From Lysobacterales bacterium (GTDB taxonomy: Bacteria > Pseudomonadota > Gammaproteobacteria > Xanthomonadales > SZUA-36): a DNA stretch of 20,382 nucleotides. Below, in pieces: positions 14,529-20,382 of the stretch (position 1 is its first letter; every line of letters begins with the position of its first letter). Position numbers and translations under genes: made by a program. The notes under the pieces were generated by a model that did not search any database, had not been told where the DNA came from, and worked only from the letters and a program-made list of their open reading frames with translations. The stretch lies in the NCBI GenBank assembly GCA_026193295.1, contig JAPHSB010000426.1:1-20382 (forward strand), in the 5' to 3' direction.

Positions 14529-15616
14529 CAAGCATCCCCTCCGCCCATGCCCAGGCTCATGCCTTTCAGCGCGGCCGTGCCCCGGGTGGCGATGCGATCC
14601 CCGTCCTGTAAGCCGTCCAGCACAATCCAGGCGCCACCCGACGTACTCCGGACCGTCACGCTACGCGCCTCGAAGCCGCCTGCAACCGCGACATAAACGA
14701 CGTCTTCGTCATTCAACCGCACCACCGCCGCGGAGGGCACCAGCAAAACCCGATCCTCGGACAGCATCTGCCACTCCATCAACTGCCCGGGCGAAAGATT
14801 CTCGCTGCTGTCGGGCACAGCGCGGATGGTCACGGTCTGTGACAGGGGATCGATCACGCTGGACACGAAGACAATGACGGCGCCGCAAGCGCTCGCCTCG
14901 GAATGGATACGCATACCCTCGCGCAGTCGCTCGGCCGCACTCCTGGAAAGCACCCCGTTCAGCACCAGCTTGTCCGGCTCGCCGAGGCTGACCAGCGGCT
15001 CACTGCCATCCAGTTGCGTGCCGAGCAGGGCCTGGCGGTCCAGCACCACGGCATCCGCCGGAGCGGTCAGCACCAGGTCTGGGGAAATAACCGCCTCGGC
15101 GGCCAACTTTTTCAACGCGGCGGCATCGAATCCAGCCATCGCCAACTGGCCCTCGAGGCCGGCGAAGTCGGCGCGGGCGGAATCGTACTGATAACGCGTC
15201 TCCTGCCGGCGGCGGTCTGAAATCGAACCGGCCTCGCCCAGGCGCTGGTCCCGTTTCGAGGCGGCTTCCGCCATGCGCAATTCTGCGCCCGCTTTCAGGT
15301 AATCGCGCTGCAGGGCGACGAACTCGGGGCTGCGAATCACCACCAGCGGGTCGCCCGCCTTGACCCGGTCGCCCTGCTGCACCAGCGCGCGATGCAGCAC
15401 ACCGGAAAACGGGGTCTTGATGACCCATTCGGCGTCCGGAGAGAAGCCCACGCGCATGGTGATCGACCCCGTCGCGGCGTTTTCCAGCAGGGTTACCGCC
15501 TCCACCTGGATGCCGAGCAATTGCCGCTCTTCCTCTGAAACCGCCAGTGGCGCTGCAGAGGCCAGCCCGCTGACGGCCGCCAGGGCCAGAGACACCATCA
15601 GGTACCGAATCTTCAT
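14528..15616 (-). CDS. Periplasmic adaptor (membrane-fusion) subunit of the RND pump
   Basis: The 362-residue protein has a Sec signal (MKIRYLMVSLALAAVSGLAS, cleaved near ASA/APL). A lipoyl half-domain follows with VIKTPFSGVLHRALVQQGDR and KAGDPLVVIRSPEF (about 67-100), then a helical hairpin rich in Ala, Glu and Arg (about 100-160), the second lipoyl half with LTAPADAVVLDRQALLGTQL, and beta-barrel and membrane-proximal domains (LVLNGVLSRSAAERLREGM; LLVPSAAVVRLNDEDVVYV). It bridges the pump and the outer-membrane channel. There is no extended His- or Met-rich metal-binding tail beyond the final SLGMGGGDA. ATG 15616 has GGGGAG upstream and overlaps the channel gene's stop by four bases (ATGA). 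The stop overlaps the pump's ATG by one base. Confidence 0.88.
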   Translation of the reverse strand: MKIRYLMVSLALAAVSGLASAAPLAVSEEERQLLGIQVEAVTLLENAATGSITMRVGFSPDAEWVIKTPFSGVLHRALVQQGDRVKAGDPLVVIRSPEFVALQRDYLKAGAELRMAEAASKRDQRLGEAGSISDRRRQETRYQYDSARADFAGLEGQLAMAGFDAAALKKLAAEAVISPDLVLTAPADAVVLDRQALLGTQLDGSEPLVSLGEPDKLVLNGVLSRSAAERLREGMRIHSEASACGAVIVFVSSVIDPLSQTVTIRAVPDSSENLSPGQLMEWQMLSEDRVLLVPSAAVVRLNDEDVVYVAVAGGFEARSVTVRSTSGGAWIVLDGLQDGDRIATRGTAALKGMSLGMGGGDA

Positions 15617-16905
15617 AAAGTCTCCCCTACTGCCTGGTTGTAGGCGGCAATGGCCGCGCCCTTCTGCAACAGCAGCAACTCGTGCGTGCGCTGAATGGTC
15701 TTGTAACCGGACAAACGGCGCAGCCATTCCTGCACCGAAATCTCGCCCAGTTCCAATGCGAGCTGGTCCAGCCCGCGCCGCTCTTCCGCGGCGTTAATCA
15801 GTTCATAGGAGTTGGCCAGTTGCAGCTCGGTGGTGTGCAGCGTGTGCTCCGCCTCGTGCAGCTGCAGGCCAAGCTCTCTTTGCTGCCTCAGGTAGTGGGC
15901 CTCCGCCTGGGCCAGCGCCTCGTTGACCAGGGCGATTTCGGGACCGCGCGACGGTGACCGGCCGAGCGGGACCTCGAAGCCAATTCCAACCGAGTCGAGC
16001 TGGCTGCTCGCCTGGTCAGGACGCTGACCCCGCCAGAACAGCTGCAGGGACGGCCTGTAGTTGTTGCCCTGGCGCATGGCGTCGACTGCCGCAGACAATT
16101 CCTGCATCTGGTCCCGTGCCATCTGCAGCGCCGGATGATCCTCGCGGATTTTCTCCATCGTGCTGAGTTCTTCGGTGAAGTCAGCCGGCAGGGAGCCGGC
16201 GCCGGTCAGCGCGCGAAAGGTGCGGGCCGCATCCTGGTACTGGGCCTCCAGCGACATTGTCTCCGCTTTCCAGGTCGCCAACTCCTGCAGCACGGCCAGC
16301 CGGTCGCCCTTCGAAATTTCCCCCGCTTCCTCGAAAATCACCGCCTGTTCCAGCACCTTGGCCAGGTTGGCCTCCTGCTCCCCGGCCAGCTCCCACTGGC
16401 GCCGGGCCGCGACCAGCTTCCACAGCGCTTCCCGCAGCTCGGAGCTGACGCGCCAGTTGAATTCGGCCTCGCCGGAAACCGTCGAAGAGGACAGCGCCTC
16501 GGCCAGGTTGGAACGCGACTTCCGTTCGCCGGGCATCCACAGCGGCAGCGATACCGCTATTTCGTCCTCGTAGAGGCCGACATCGTCGAACGCCCGATCC
16601 GACAGGTGGTAACCCCGAAGCAGGCTGGACTCCGGAAACCAGCGCCCCGAGTAGTCGTCTTCTGCGCTGGCGCGGCGCTGGCGCGCATCGAGAACGCCGC
16701 GATCCGGGTGACGCTCCCGCGCCGCTTGCGCAAGATCATGCAGGGTGAGTTGTTCATCGAAGGCGATGGCAGGACCTTCGTGGTCCTCCTGCGCCAGCGC
16801 GGCAGGCGCAAGCAACCCAAGCGTCAGCAGCACCGGGAACACGCGCGCGACGCACAGCCCAGGAATTGGTGAGCGCCGGAAACGACGCTTATGCAAAACA
16901 TTCAT
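15613..16905 (-). CDS. TolC/CzcC-type outer-membrane channel
   Basis: The 430-residue protein is the first gene of the efflux operon. It has a basic N-terminus with a signal peptide (core VFPVLLTLGLLAPAALA). Two outer-membrane-efflux repeats follow, made largely of long amphipathic helices (WRVSSELREALWKLVAARRQ; EALAQAEAHYLRQQRELGLQ) interrupted by beta segments (EIAVSLPLWMPGERK; VGIGFEVPLGRSPSRGP). The PLW-pG-R and PLGRSPSRG turns are typical of the strands that precede each coiled-coil in CzcC-like proteins. It would form the trimeric duct through the outer membrane. The ATG at 16905 has no clear Shine-Dalgarno sequence. It diverges from the LuxR-type gene across a 155-base region with a palindrome. 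Confidence 0.85.
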   Translation of the reverse strand: MNVLHKRRFRRSPIPGLCVARVFPVLLTLGLLAPAALAQEDHEGPAIAFDEQLTLHDLAQAARERHPDRGVLDARQRRASAEDDYSGRWFPESSLLRGYHLSDRAFDDVGLYEDEIAVSLPLWMPGERKSRSNLAEALSSSTVSGEAEFNWRVSSELREALWKLVAARRQWELAGEQEANLAKVLEQAVIFEEAGEISKGDRLAVLQELATWKAETMSLEAQYQDAARTFRALTGAGSLPADFTEELSTMEKIREDHPALQMARDQMQELSAAVDAMRQGNNYRPSLQLFWRGQRPDQASSQLDSVGIGFEVPLGRSPSRGPEIALVNEALAQAEAHYLRQQRELGLQLHEAEHTLHTTELQLANSYELINAAEERRGLDQLALELGEISVQEWLRRLSGYKTIQRTHELLLLQKGAAIAAYNQAVGETL

Positions 16906-16990
16906 GGCGTGAACTGCATTCCGGGTGACCAGGGAGCGCGCAGCTTACGCAGACGCAGCCGCGGCAGGAATCGGGCATGTGTCTACCGCG

Positions 16991-17017
16991 CCCTATATCA
17001 CGTGGTACATTTGTACC
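16991..17017. promoter_or_regulatory. Shared control region of the efflux operon and the LuxR-type gene, with a perfect palindrome
   Basis: GGTACA-TT-TGTACC (17004-17017) is a perfect 6+2+6 inverted repeat. On the plus strand TG-G-TACATT (17003-17011) is a possible extended -10 for the regulator, lying inside the palindrome. On the minus strand TG-A-TATAGG (17000-16992) is a possible extended -10 for the efflux operon, directly beside it. A protein bound to the palindrome would be placed to control both directions. Confidence 0.45.
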
Positions 17018-17060
17018 CTTTCCTGTCAGCCCATTCTTACCGGGGAACTCCGGCAAACAT

Positions 17061-17561
17061 ATGCTTTACATCAAGGAACTGATCATCATCCTGATGCTGG
17101 CCGTGGTCGTCTTCGGCAGTGCGGCGGATATCGTGCACGACTACCGTGAAGGGGCGGAAACGGCGCACCTGGTCATCGAGGCCATCCTGATCGTTGTTTC
17201 TTTTTCGCTGATCGGTGTGCTGAGCGCAGGCGTCTGGCGCCAATCGAAGTCGAACCGGCAGTTAAAGGATGAACTGGCGGCGGTATCGAAGAACGCAGCC
17301 GGACAACTGCCGTCGGAGGTCCAGGCAGCGCGCCACAACCTGGCGCTGGTAGCGGAGCGGCAATTTGCCGAATGGGAATTGACCAAGACCGAGCAGGAGG
17401 TCGCCATGTTGCTGCTCAAAGGCCTGAGCTTCAAGGAAATCGCCGCGGTGCGCGATACGTTGGAGAAAACCGTGCGACAACAGGCCTCTTCCATTTACCG
17501 CAAGTCCGGGCTCAGCGGGCGGCATGCCTTCTCGGCCTGGTTCATCGAGGATTTCCTGTAA
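17061..17561 (+). CDS. Membrane-anchored LuxR-type transcriptional regulator
   Basis: The 166-residue protein has two transmembrane helices (about 3-20 and 39-58) joined by a short loop (DIVHDYREGAETAH). A linker of about 45 polar residues leads to a GerE/LuxR-type helix-turn-helix at about 106-166: WELTKTEQEVAMLLLKGLSF, KEIAAVRDTLEKTVRQQASS and IYRKSGLSGRHAFSAW. There is no receiver domain and no phosphorylatable aspartate motif, so it is a one-component regulator tethered to the inner membrane, probably sensing through the small loop or the helices. ATG 17061 begins the first helix; upstream codons lack support and the Shine-Dalgarno is poor. Its position opposite the RND operon suggests it controls that operon and itself. 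Confidence 0.82.
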   Translation: MLYIKELIIILMLAVVVFGSAADIVHDYREGAETAHLVIEAILIVVSFSLIGVLSAGVWRQSKSNRQLKDELAAVSKNAAGQLPSEVQAARHNLALVAERQFAEWELTKTEQEVAMLLLKGLSFKEIAAVRDTLEKTVRQQASSIYRKSGLSGRHAFSAWFIEDFL

Positions 17562-17572
17562 TCGGGCGCAAC

Positions 17573-17588
17573 TGGCCGGAGAGGGCCA
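17573..17588. terminator. Weak hairpin between converging genes
   Basis: TGGCC-GGAGAG-GGCCA lies 12 bases after the regulator's stop and 12 bases before the end of the converging membrane-protein gene. The 5-bp stem is followed by a pyrimidine-rich stretch rather than a true T tract, so termination is uncertain. Confidence 0.28.
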
Positions 17589-17599
17589 CGCTTCTGCTT

Positions 17600-17881
17600 T
17601 CAGACGCGTGTCTTCAACCGCAGCCCACCAAACAGAACATAGATGATCACCGCGTTGAGCAGAACGCAGAGAACGGCGGCCCACGGCCCCAGCCACTCTA
17701 CCGGCAGCCACATCACCCATGGCACGGCGAAGGGCAGCAGCAGAATGCCCGATTCCCCTGAGTCGGCGGGGTTTTTCGAGGCGACGAAGAAGATCCAGGC
17801 CAACACGCCGAGGAAGGCGAGCAGGAACAGCGCGGCCGCGATGAACCCGGTTTTCGACTTCTGCAGAACCAGGCTTTTCAT
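17600..17881 (-). CDS. Small membrane protein of unknown function
   Basis: The 93-residue protein has two or three hydrophobic helices: about 13-33 (FIAAALFLLAFLGVLAWIFF), a middle hydrophobic stretch around 46-58 (ILLLPFAVPWVMW), and about 65-84 (GPWAAVLCVLLNAVIIYVLF). A Ser/Asp loop (KNPADSGESG) lies between the first two and a basic tail (GLRLKTRV) at the end. No domain is recognised. ATG 17881 has no Shine-Dalgarno sequence in front, which lowers confidence. It is divergent from the next membrane-protein gene (66 bases between starts) and converges on the LuxR-type gene, so it is probably not part of the efflux unit. Confidence 0.6.
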   Translation of the reverse strand: MKSLVLQKSKTGFIAAALFLLAFLGVLAWIFFVASKNPADSGESGILLLPFAVPWVMWLPVEWLGPWAAVLCVLLNAVIIYVLFGGLRLKTRV

Positions 17882-17947
17882 GGCGGTCCGACCGGCGGCG
17901 GGTTAAAGTCCATCCCGCTACTGTCGCGAAAACCGGTAAAGACTGCA

Positions 17948-18292
17948 ATGAATGTGCTCAAGCTGCTACCCGCGATCCTCAGCTTTCTGCTGTTGGCGGC
18001 CCACTTCTACCGGGCGGGCCTGGTGCCGCTTTCGGCGCTGTGTATCGCCTTGCCGTTCCTGTTGTTTCTGCGCCAGGCCTGGATTCCCCGGCTGTTCCAG
18101 GTTTTGCTGGCGCTCGGCGCCCTGGAGTGGCTGCGGTCGCTGTATTTTTTTGCCGCCATGCGCATCGCCTTCGGTGAGCCGTGGACGCGGCTGGCCGTCA
18201 TTCTCGGCCTTGTTGCGCTGTTCACGGGGCTGTCGGGCCTGGTGTTCCGCTCGAAAAAGTTGCGTGAATACTTCTCGGATTCGCAGGTCTAG
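17948..18292 (+). CDS. Conserved small membrane protein of unknown function
   Basis: The 114-residue protein has about four hydrophobic helices (4-18, 24-42, 47-67, 81-101) separated by short basic loops and ending in a charged tail (RSKKLREYFSDSQV). Conserved-looking features are AAHFYRAG after helix one, LRQAWIPRLFQ before helix three, LGALEWLRSLY in it, and GEPWTRLAVILG before helix four. I recall similar stand-alone hypothetical membrane proteins in varied bacteria, but no function is known to me. ATG 17948 has only a weak AAAGA upstream. No T-rich terminator follows. Confidence 0.72.
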   Translation: MNVLKLLPAILSFLLLAAHFYRAGLVPLSALCIALPFLLFLRQAWIPRLFQVLLALGALEWLRSLYFFAAMRIAFGEPWTRLAVILGLVALFTGLSGLVFRSKKLREYFSDSQV

Positions 18293-18355
18293 AGGGTCAA
18301 GTTAAGCGACGCAACCGTTTCAGCGGGATTCAAGTCGCTCTTGCACCGACACCTT

Positions 18356-18646
18356 TTATTCCAAATGCCGCCCTGAATCCATCCGCCCGTGCAGAATTCG
18401 CAGGATATTAATGTGCCCCTGGCCCTCACTGAAGAAGATCACATGACTTTTTTCGATGCAGGAGAAGACGCCAGGTTTGATATCCGGCCCGGGGCTCCAA
18501 AGCGCCCCGTTTTCGATTAGCCAGACAAATCTCAGCATGAAGCCATCGATATACAGATCAGCCTGTTCGATGCCCCACCGATCTTTTGTGTATTCCCAAA
18601 CAGAAACCAGGTCCCCGCTGGCCTCTGATGAAATGCGGAATCTCAT
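18356..18646 (-). CDS. ParE/RelE-superfamily toxin
   Basis: The 96-residue protein has the ParE fold pattern: first strand MRFRISSEAS, helix GDLVSVWEYTKDRWG followed by QADLYIDGFMLRFVWLIENG, then the central and C-terminal strands (DIKPGVFSCIEKSHVIFF; INILRILHGRMDSGRHL). ILRILHGRMD is the conserved C-terminal signature. ParE members poison DNA gyrase, whereas RelE members cut mRNA on ribosomes; the RelE catalytic residue pattern is not obvious here, so gyrase is the more likely target. The start ATG (18646-18644) overlaps the antitoxin's TGA by four bases, so the toxin is made only by coupling to antitoxin translation. No frameshift is seen and the gene looks intact. Confidence 0.9.
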   Translation of the reverse strand: MRFRISSEASGDLVSVWEYTKDRWGIEQADLYIDGFMLRFVWLIENGALWSPGPDIKPGVFSCIEKSHVIFFSEGQGHINILRILHGRMDSGRHLE

Positions 18647-18933
18647 TCGGCTTTCTTGCGTCCCCGCCCCTTTGCTTTGATCGCATCACCGAACTGCAGG
18701 ATTCCTGCTGTGTCGACCTCGGCGAAGTCGCCGCGCTCAATCGCCTCGATGCCCTTTTGAACCGCGGTTCGCAGATGTTCCATCTTGAGGGCTTCAAACG
18801 AGTCGAATTCTGCTTTGGACATGACCACCGCCACGGCCCGACCGTGCTTGTTGATGGTCACCGGCTCCATCCGGGCGGCATCGAGTAATTGGCCAAACCG
18901 TGCCTTGGCGTCATGTGCCGACATACTCCGCAT
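18643..18933 (-). CDS. Phd/YefM-family antitoxin
   Basis: The 96-residue protein has an N-terminal Phd/YefM domain: MSAHDAKARFGQLLDAARMEPVTINKHGRAVAVVMSKAEFDSF contains the conserved Ala-Arg-x-Phe-Gly-x-Leu helix and the VTINKHGRAVAVV DNA-binding strand. A C-terminal helix and a flexible basic tail (AIKAKGRGRKKAE) would wrap and neutralise the ParE toxin. The N-terminal domain normally dimerises and binds the module's own promoter. ATG 18933 was chosen because AGGA lies about 8 bases before it; the alternative ATG at 18924 has its purine run too close. It is the first gene of the two-gene unit. Confidence 0.9.
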   Translation of the reverse strand: MRSMSAHDAKARFGQLLDAARMEPVTINKHGRAVAVVMSKAEFDSFEALKMEHLRTAVQKGIEAIERGDFAEVDTAGILQFGDAIKAKGRGRKKAE

Positions 18934-18948
18934 GTCATTTTCCTGAAA

Positions 18949-18974
18949 TAGCCTGTTTAGCCTATTTTAGGCTA
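18949..18974 (-). promoter_or_regulatory. Operator of the toxin-antitoxin module
   Basis: TAGCCTA-TTT-TAGGCTA (18958-18974) is a perfect 7+3+7 inverted repeat, and a third half-site TAGCCT (18949-18954) lies one turn away in direct orientation. It starts 15 bases upstream of the antitoxin start and covers the proposed -10 box, as expected for autorepression by the antitoxin and toxin-antitoxin complex. Confidence 0.65.
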
Positions 18975-18993
18975 ATAGTGCTATCTCTGCCAA
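18964..18993 (-). promoter_or_regulatory. Promoter of the toxin-antitoxin module
   Basis: Reading the minus strand, TTGGCA (18993-18988) and TAAAAT (18969-18964) are 18 bases apart, each matching the sigma-70 consensus at five of six positions or close to it. The -10 lies within the palindromic operator. The transcript would begin near 18957. Confidence 0.5.
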
Positions 18994-19192
18994 TCATCAT
19001 GCAGCATGCAGGGCGTTCGGCCCGGCAGGAAACACCCGGGGCTCGGGTAAGAAAACGGCTTGACGGATCCCGGAACGGCAGGAGTCCGAAGGTGTGCGAA
19101 TTCAAACAGGGGCCGGATACTCATATAGGCCTGAAATGGAGATGTGGCACAGGCAAATTCAGTCGCAGGTGACACCATTCGATGAAAATTTG

Positions 19193-19234
19193 GAAGGCGC
19201 TTCCGAAGGCGCTGGGTGACCAACAGAAGGCGCT
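19193..19234 (+). repeat. Three copies of GAAGGCGCT
   Basis: GAAGGCGCT occurs at 19193-19201, 19205-19213 and 19226-19234, with unequal spacing (12 and 21 bases between starts). The first copy also forms a small GGAAG-GCG-CTTCC hairpin. The function is unknown; it could be a small protein-binding cluster or part of a dispersed repeat. Confidence 0.4.
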
Positions 19235-19392
19235 CTAGGCGAAAGCCGGGGTAAAGAAAGGTCAGTTACTTCCGGTTTCCGGGAAAAGGGCTTTTATTCG
19301 ACCTATACTCCGCTCGAAAACCCATGTGCGTTTAGGCCGGGCCAGCTTCATAAGCCAACAAACTGGAATAAACCCACAAAAAAGTGTTTTAA

Positions 19393-19477
19393 TGCGTGCG
19401 CATACCGCAATTTTTTGATTCTCTTGGGAAATGCGGTGGCCGTGAAGGCTTTGCATGATTTCCTTCCTTACACGGCC
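19393..19477 (+). promoter_or_regulatory. Structured leader upstream of the TonB-dependent receptor
   Basis: Two hairpins abut. Hairpin 1 pairs ACCGCA (19404-19409) with TGCGGT (19432-19437), extended by TTT/AAA. Hairpin 2 pairs GGCCGTG-AAGG (19438-19448) with CCTT-A-CACGGCC (19466-19477), one bulged base. The CGCA of hairpin 1 can instead pair with TGCG at 19393-19396, placing a short stem before a T6 tract (19411-19416). This resembles mutually exclusive terminator/antiterminator folding. No known riboswitch consensus was recognised. Confidence 0.4.
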
Positions 19478-19534
19478 TCAGTCTCGATGAATAGTAAATT
19501 CGCACAGATCGATAAAAAAACAATGGAGACCATC

Positions 19535-20382
19535 ATGAATCGTTCCCCCATACCGCCGATCGCGACTATTGCATTTATAGTCGCACTATTAAGCGCGCCG
19601 GTGTATGCGCAGAATGCCGACCAGGAAGAGAGCTCAGACAGCATGTTGGAAGAAGTGGTCGTTACGGGCTCGCGTATTCGAAAAGACCCGCTCAATGAGC
19701 CGGCACCCATCATGAACTTGAGTGAGGACTATATCGACAATACGGGGCTCACCAACCTGGGTGCCGTGCTGCAACAACTACCCATCATGGGTTCCGCTAT
19801 CAACACTCGGTTCAACGTCCCGGGTAACTCAGGCTTCCCGCAGGACGGCAATGGCATTGGCGCGGGCGCCGTGCAGATTTCGCTGCGTAACCTGGGCGCC
19901 AAACGCACGCTGGTGCTGGTTGACGGCCGGCGCTGGATCGCTGGCGCCTCTGCCTCGGGTGTGCCGAGCGTTGTTGATATCAATACCATTCCGGCCAACG
20001 TCATAGAGCGGATTGAAATCCTGCAGGATGGTGCATCTGCCATCTATGGTTCCGACGCCATTGGTGGCGTCATCAACATCATCACCAAGCAGGATTTTGA
20101 TGGCTTCAAAGCCGATACCCAGTGGGGCAACTACATAACCGAAGGCGATGGCGAAGCTTTCGACGCTTCCCTGTTGTGGGGTGGCGGCAATGATGTAACC
20201 CGTTTCGTAGTCAACGCCAGTTACGCCGAGGAAGGCGCAATCGAGACCGCTGACCGGGCGCAATCTGCCTTTCCCAGCCCCTTTGCGACGGACTGCCTGG
20301 TGGGTGGGTGCTCCACGTTCACGCCCCAGGGCCGCGTCGTATTGGGCCCCAACTTTGATTATTGGGATGCCACGCTGAACGA
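19535..20382 (+). CDS. TonB-dependent receptor, N-terminal 282 residues (runs off the window)
   Basis: An outer-membrane active transporter, cut by the window end. A Sec signal (MNRSPIPPIA, core TIAFIVALLSAPVYA, cleaved before QNADQ) is followed by a TonB box region EEVVVTGSRIRKDPL (39-53). The plug domain spans about 50-185, with ISLRNLGAKRTLVLVDGRRW (115-134), IPANVIERIEILQDGASAIY (152-171) and GSDAIGGVINIITK (172-185), a textbook plug signature. The first barrel strands follow (TQWGNYITEGDGEAFDASLL, TRFVVNASYAEEG). A cysteine pair lies in FATDCLVGGCSTF, probably an extracellular loop. ATG 19535 has GGAG 6 bases upstream. Long LVLVDGRR-type receptors of this sort often import oligosaccharides or other large nutrients rather than siderophores, but the substrate cannot be deduced. 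Confidence 0.92.
   Translation, partial: MNRSPIPPIATIAFIVALLSAPVYAQNADQEESSDSMLEEVVVTGSRIRKDPLNEPAPIMNLSEDYIDNTGLTNLGAVLQQLPIMGSAINTRFNVPGNSGFPQDGNGIGAGAVQISLRNLGAKRTLVLVDGRRWIAGASASGVPSVVDINTIPANVIERIEILQDGASAIYGSDAIGGVINIITKQDFDGFKADTQWGNYITEGDGEAFDASLLWGGGNDVTRFVVNASYAEEGAIETADRAQSAFPSPFATDCLVGGCSTFTPQGRVVLGPNFDYWDATLN

Larger units (their letters stand above)
18934..19534. other. Roughly 600-base non-coding stretch between the toxin-antitoxin module and the TonB receptor
   Basis: The left part holds the module's promoter and operator. From about 19000 to 19260 nothing is recognised apart from three GAAGGCGCT copies and a 51-codon open frame (19064-19219) with no start signal. From 19300 to 19534 it holds a possible -10 box (TATACT, 19304-19309), two abutting hairpins and the ribosome-binding site of the receptor gene. 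No tRNA, insertion sequence or integrase remnant is seen. Confidence 0.6.

Noticed and set aside
17024..17029. CTGACA as a -35 box of the efflux operon
   Set aside because: The distance to the nearest plausible minus-strand -10 (TATAGG) is 26 bases, too long for sigma-70 or even MerR-type promoters.
18949..19234. CRISPR array
   Set aside because: The repeated units (TAGCCT, GAAGGCGCT) are 6-9 bases with irregular spacing; no 24-40-base repeats or cas genes are present.
19262..19456. 64-codon minus-strand frame upstream of the TonB receptor
   Set aside because: No ribosome-binding site, no recognisable family, and it overlaps the hairpin leader of the receptor.
19300..19534. Cobalamin or TPP riboswitch ahead of the receptor
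   Set aside because: Neither the cobalamin-box nor the TPP core consensus could be found; only generic hairpins are visible.

Overview
The window is GC-rich, densely packed, Gram-negative DNA. It carries Tat and Sec signal peptides, a TolC-type outer-membrane channel, an RND pump and a TonB-dependent receptor. The protein families, together with a REP-like palindrome, fit a gammaproteobacterium (Xanthomonadales, Woeseiales or Chromatiales-like). This is an inference from gene content; no marker gene is present to settle it.

Region by region. 1-1889 (minus): korA and the start of korB, a ferredoxin-dependent 2-oxoglutarate oxidoreductase. 2010-2624 (minus): an exported DUF3313-like protein with a clear intrinsic terminator, divergent from a CPA-type cation/proton antiporter (2740-3939, plus). 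4055-5137 (minus): an exported PQQ-type sugar dehydrogenase, divergent from a small four-helix membrane protein (5209-5682) and followed on the plus strand by a YihG-like acyltransferase (5838-6728). 6737-9051 (minus): a MoxR AAA+ ATPase plus VWA/CoxE protein pair, then a 48-residue membrane peptide. 9195-11182 (plus): a Tat-exported berberine-bridge-type flavoprotein translationally coupled to an exported NTF2/SnoaL-like protein.

11137-16905 (minus) is a four-gene metal-efflux operon: TolC-like channel, periplasmic adaptor, HME-type RND pump, DUF3240 protein. All junctions overlap by 1-4 nt. It is divergent from a membrane-anchored LuxR-type regulator (17061-17561), and a perfect 6+2+6 palindrome lies between the two start sites. 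This pump and regulator unit is the most distinctive system in the window: a one-component, membrane-tethered regulator sits where a two-component system would usually be expected.

17600-18292 holds two small divergent membrane-protein genes. 18356-18933 (minus) is a Phd/YefM-ParE toxin-antitoxin module with a promoter overlaid by a palindromic operator. A roughly 600-base non-coding stretch follows, ending in a structured leader in front of a truncated TonB-dependent receptor (19535 to the window end). The right-hand end is visibly less GC-rich than the rest, consistent with acquired DNA.
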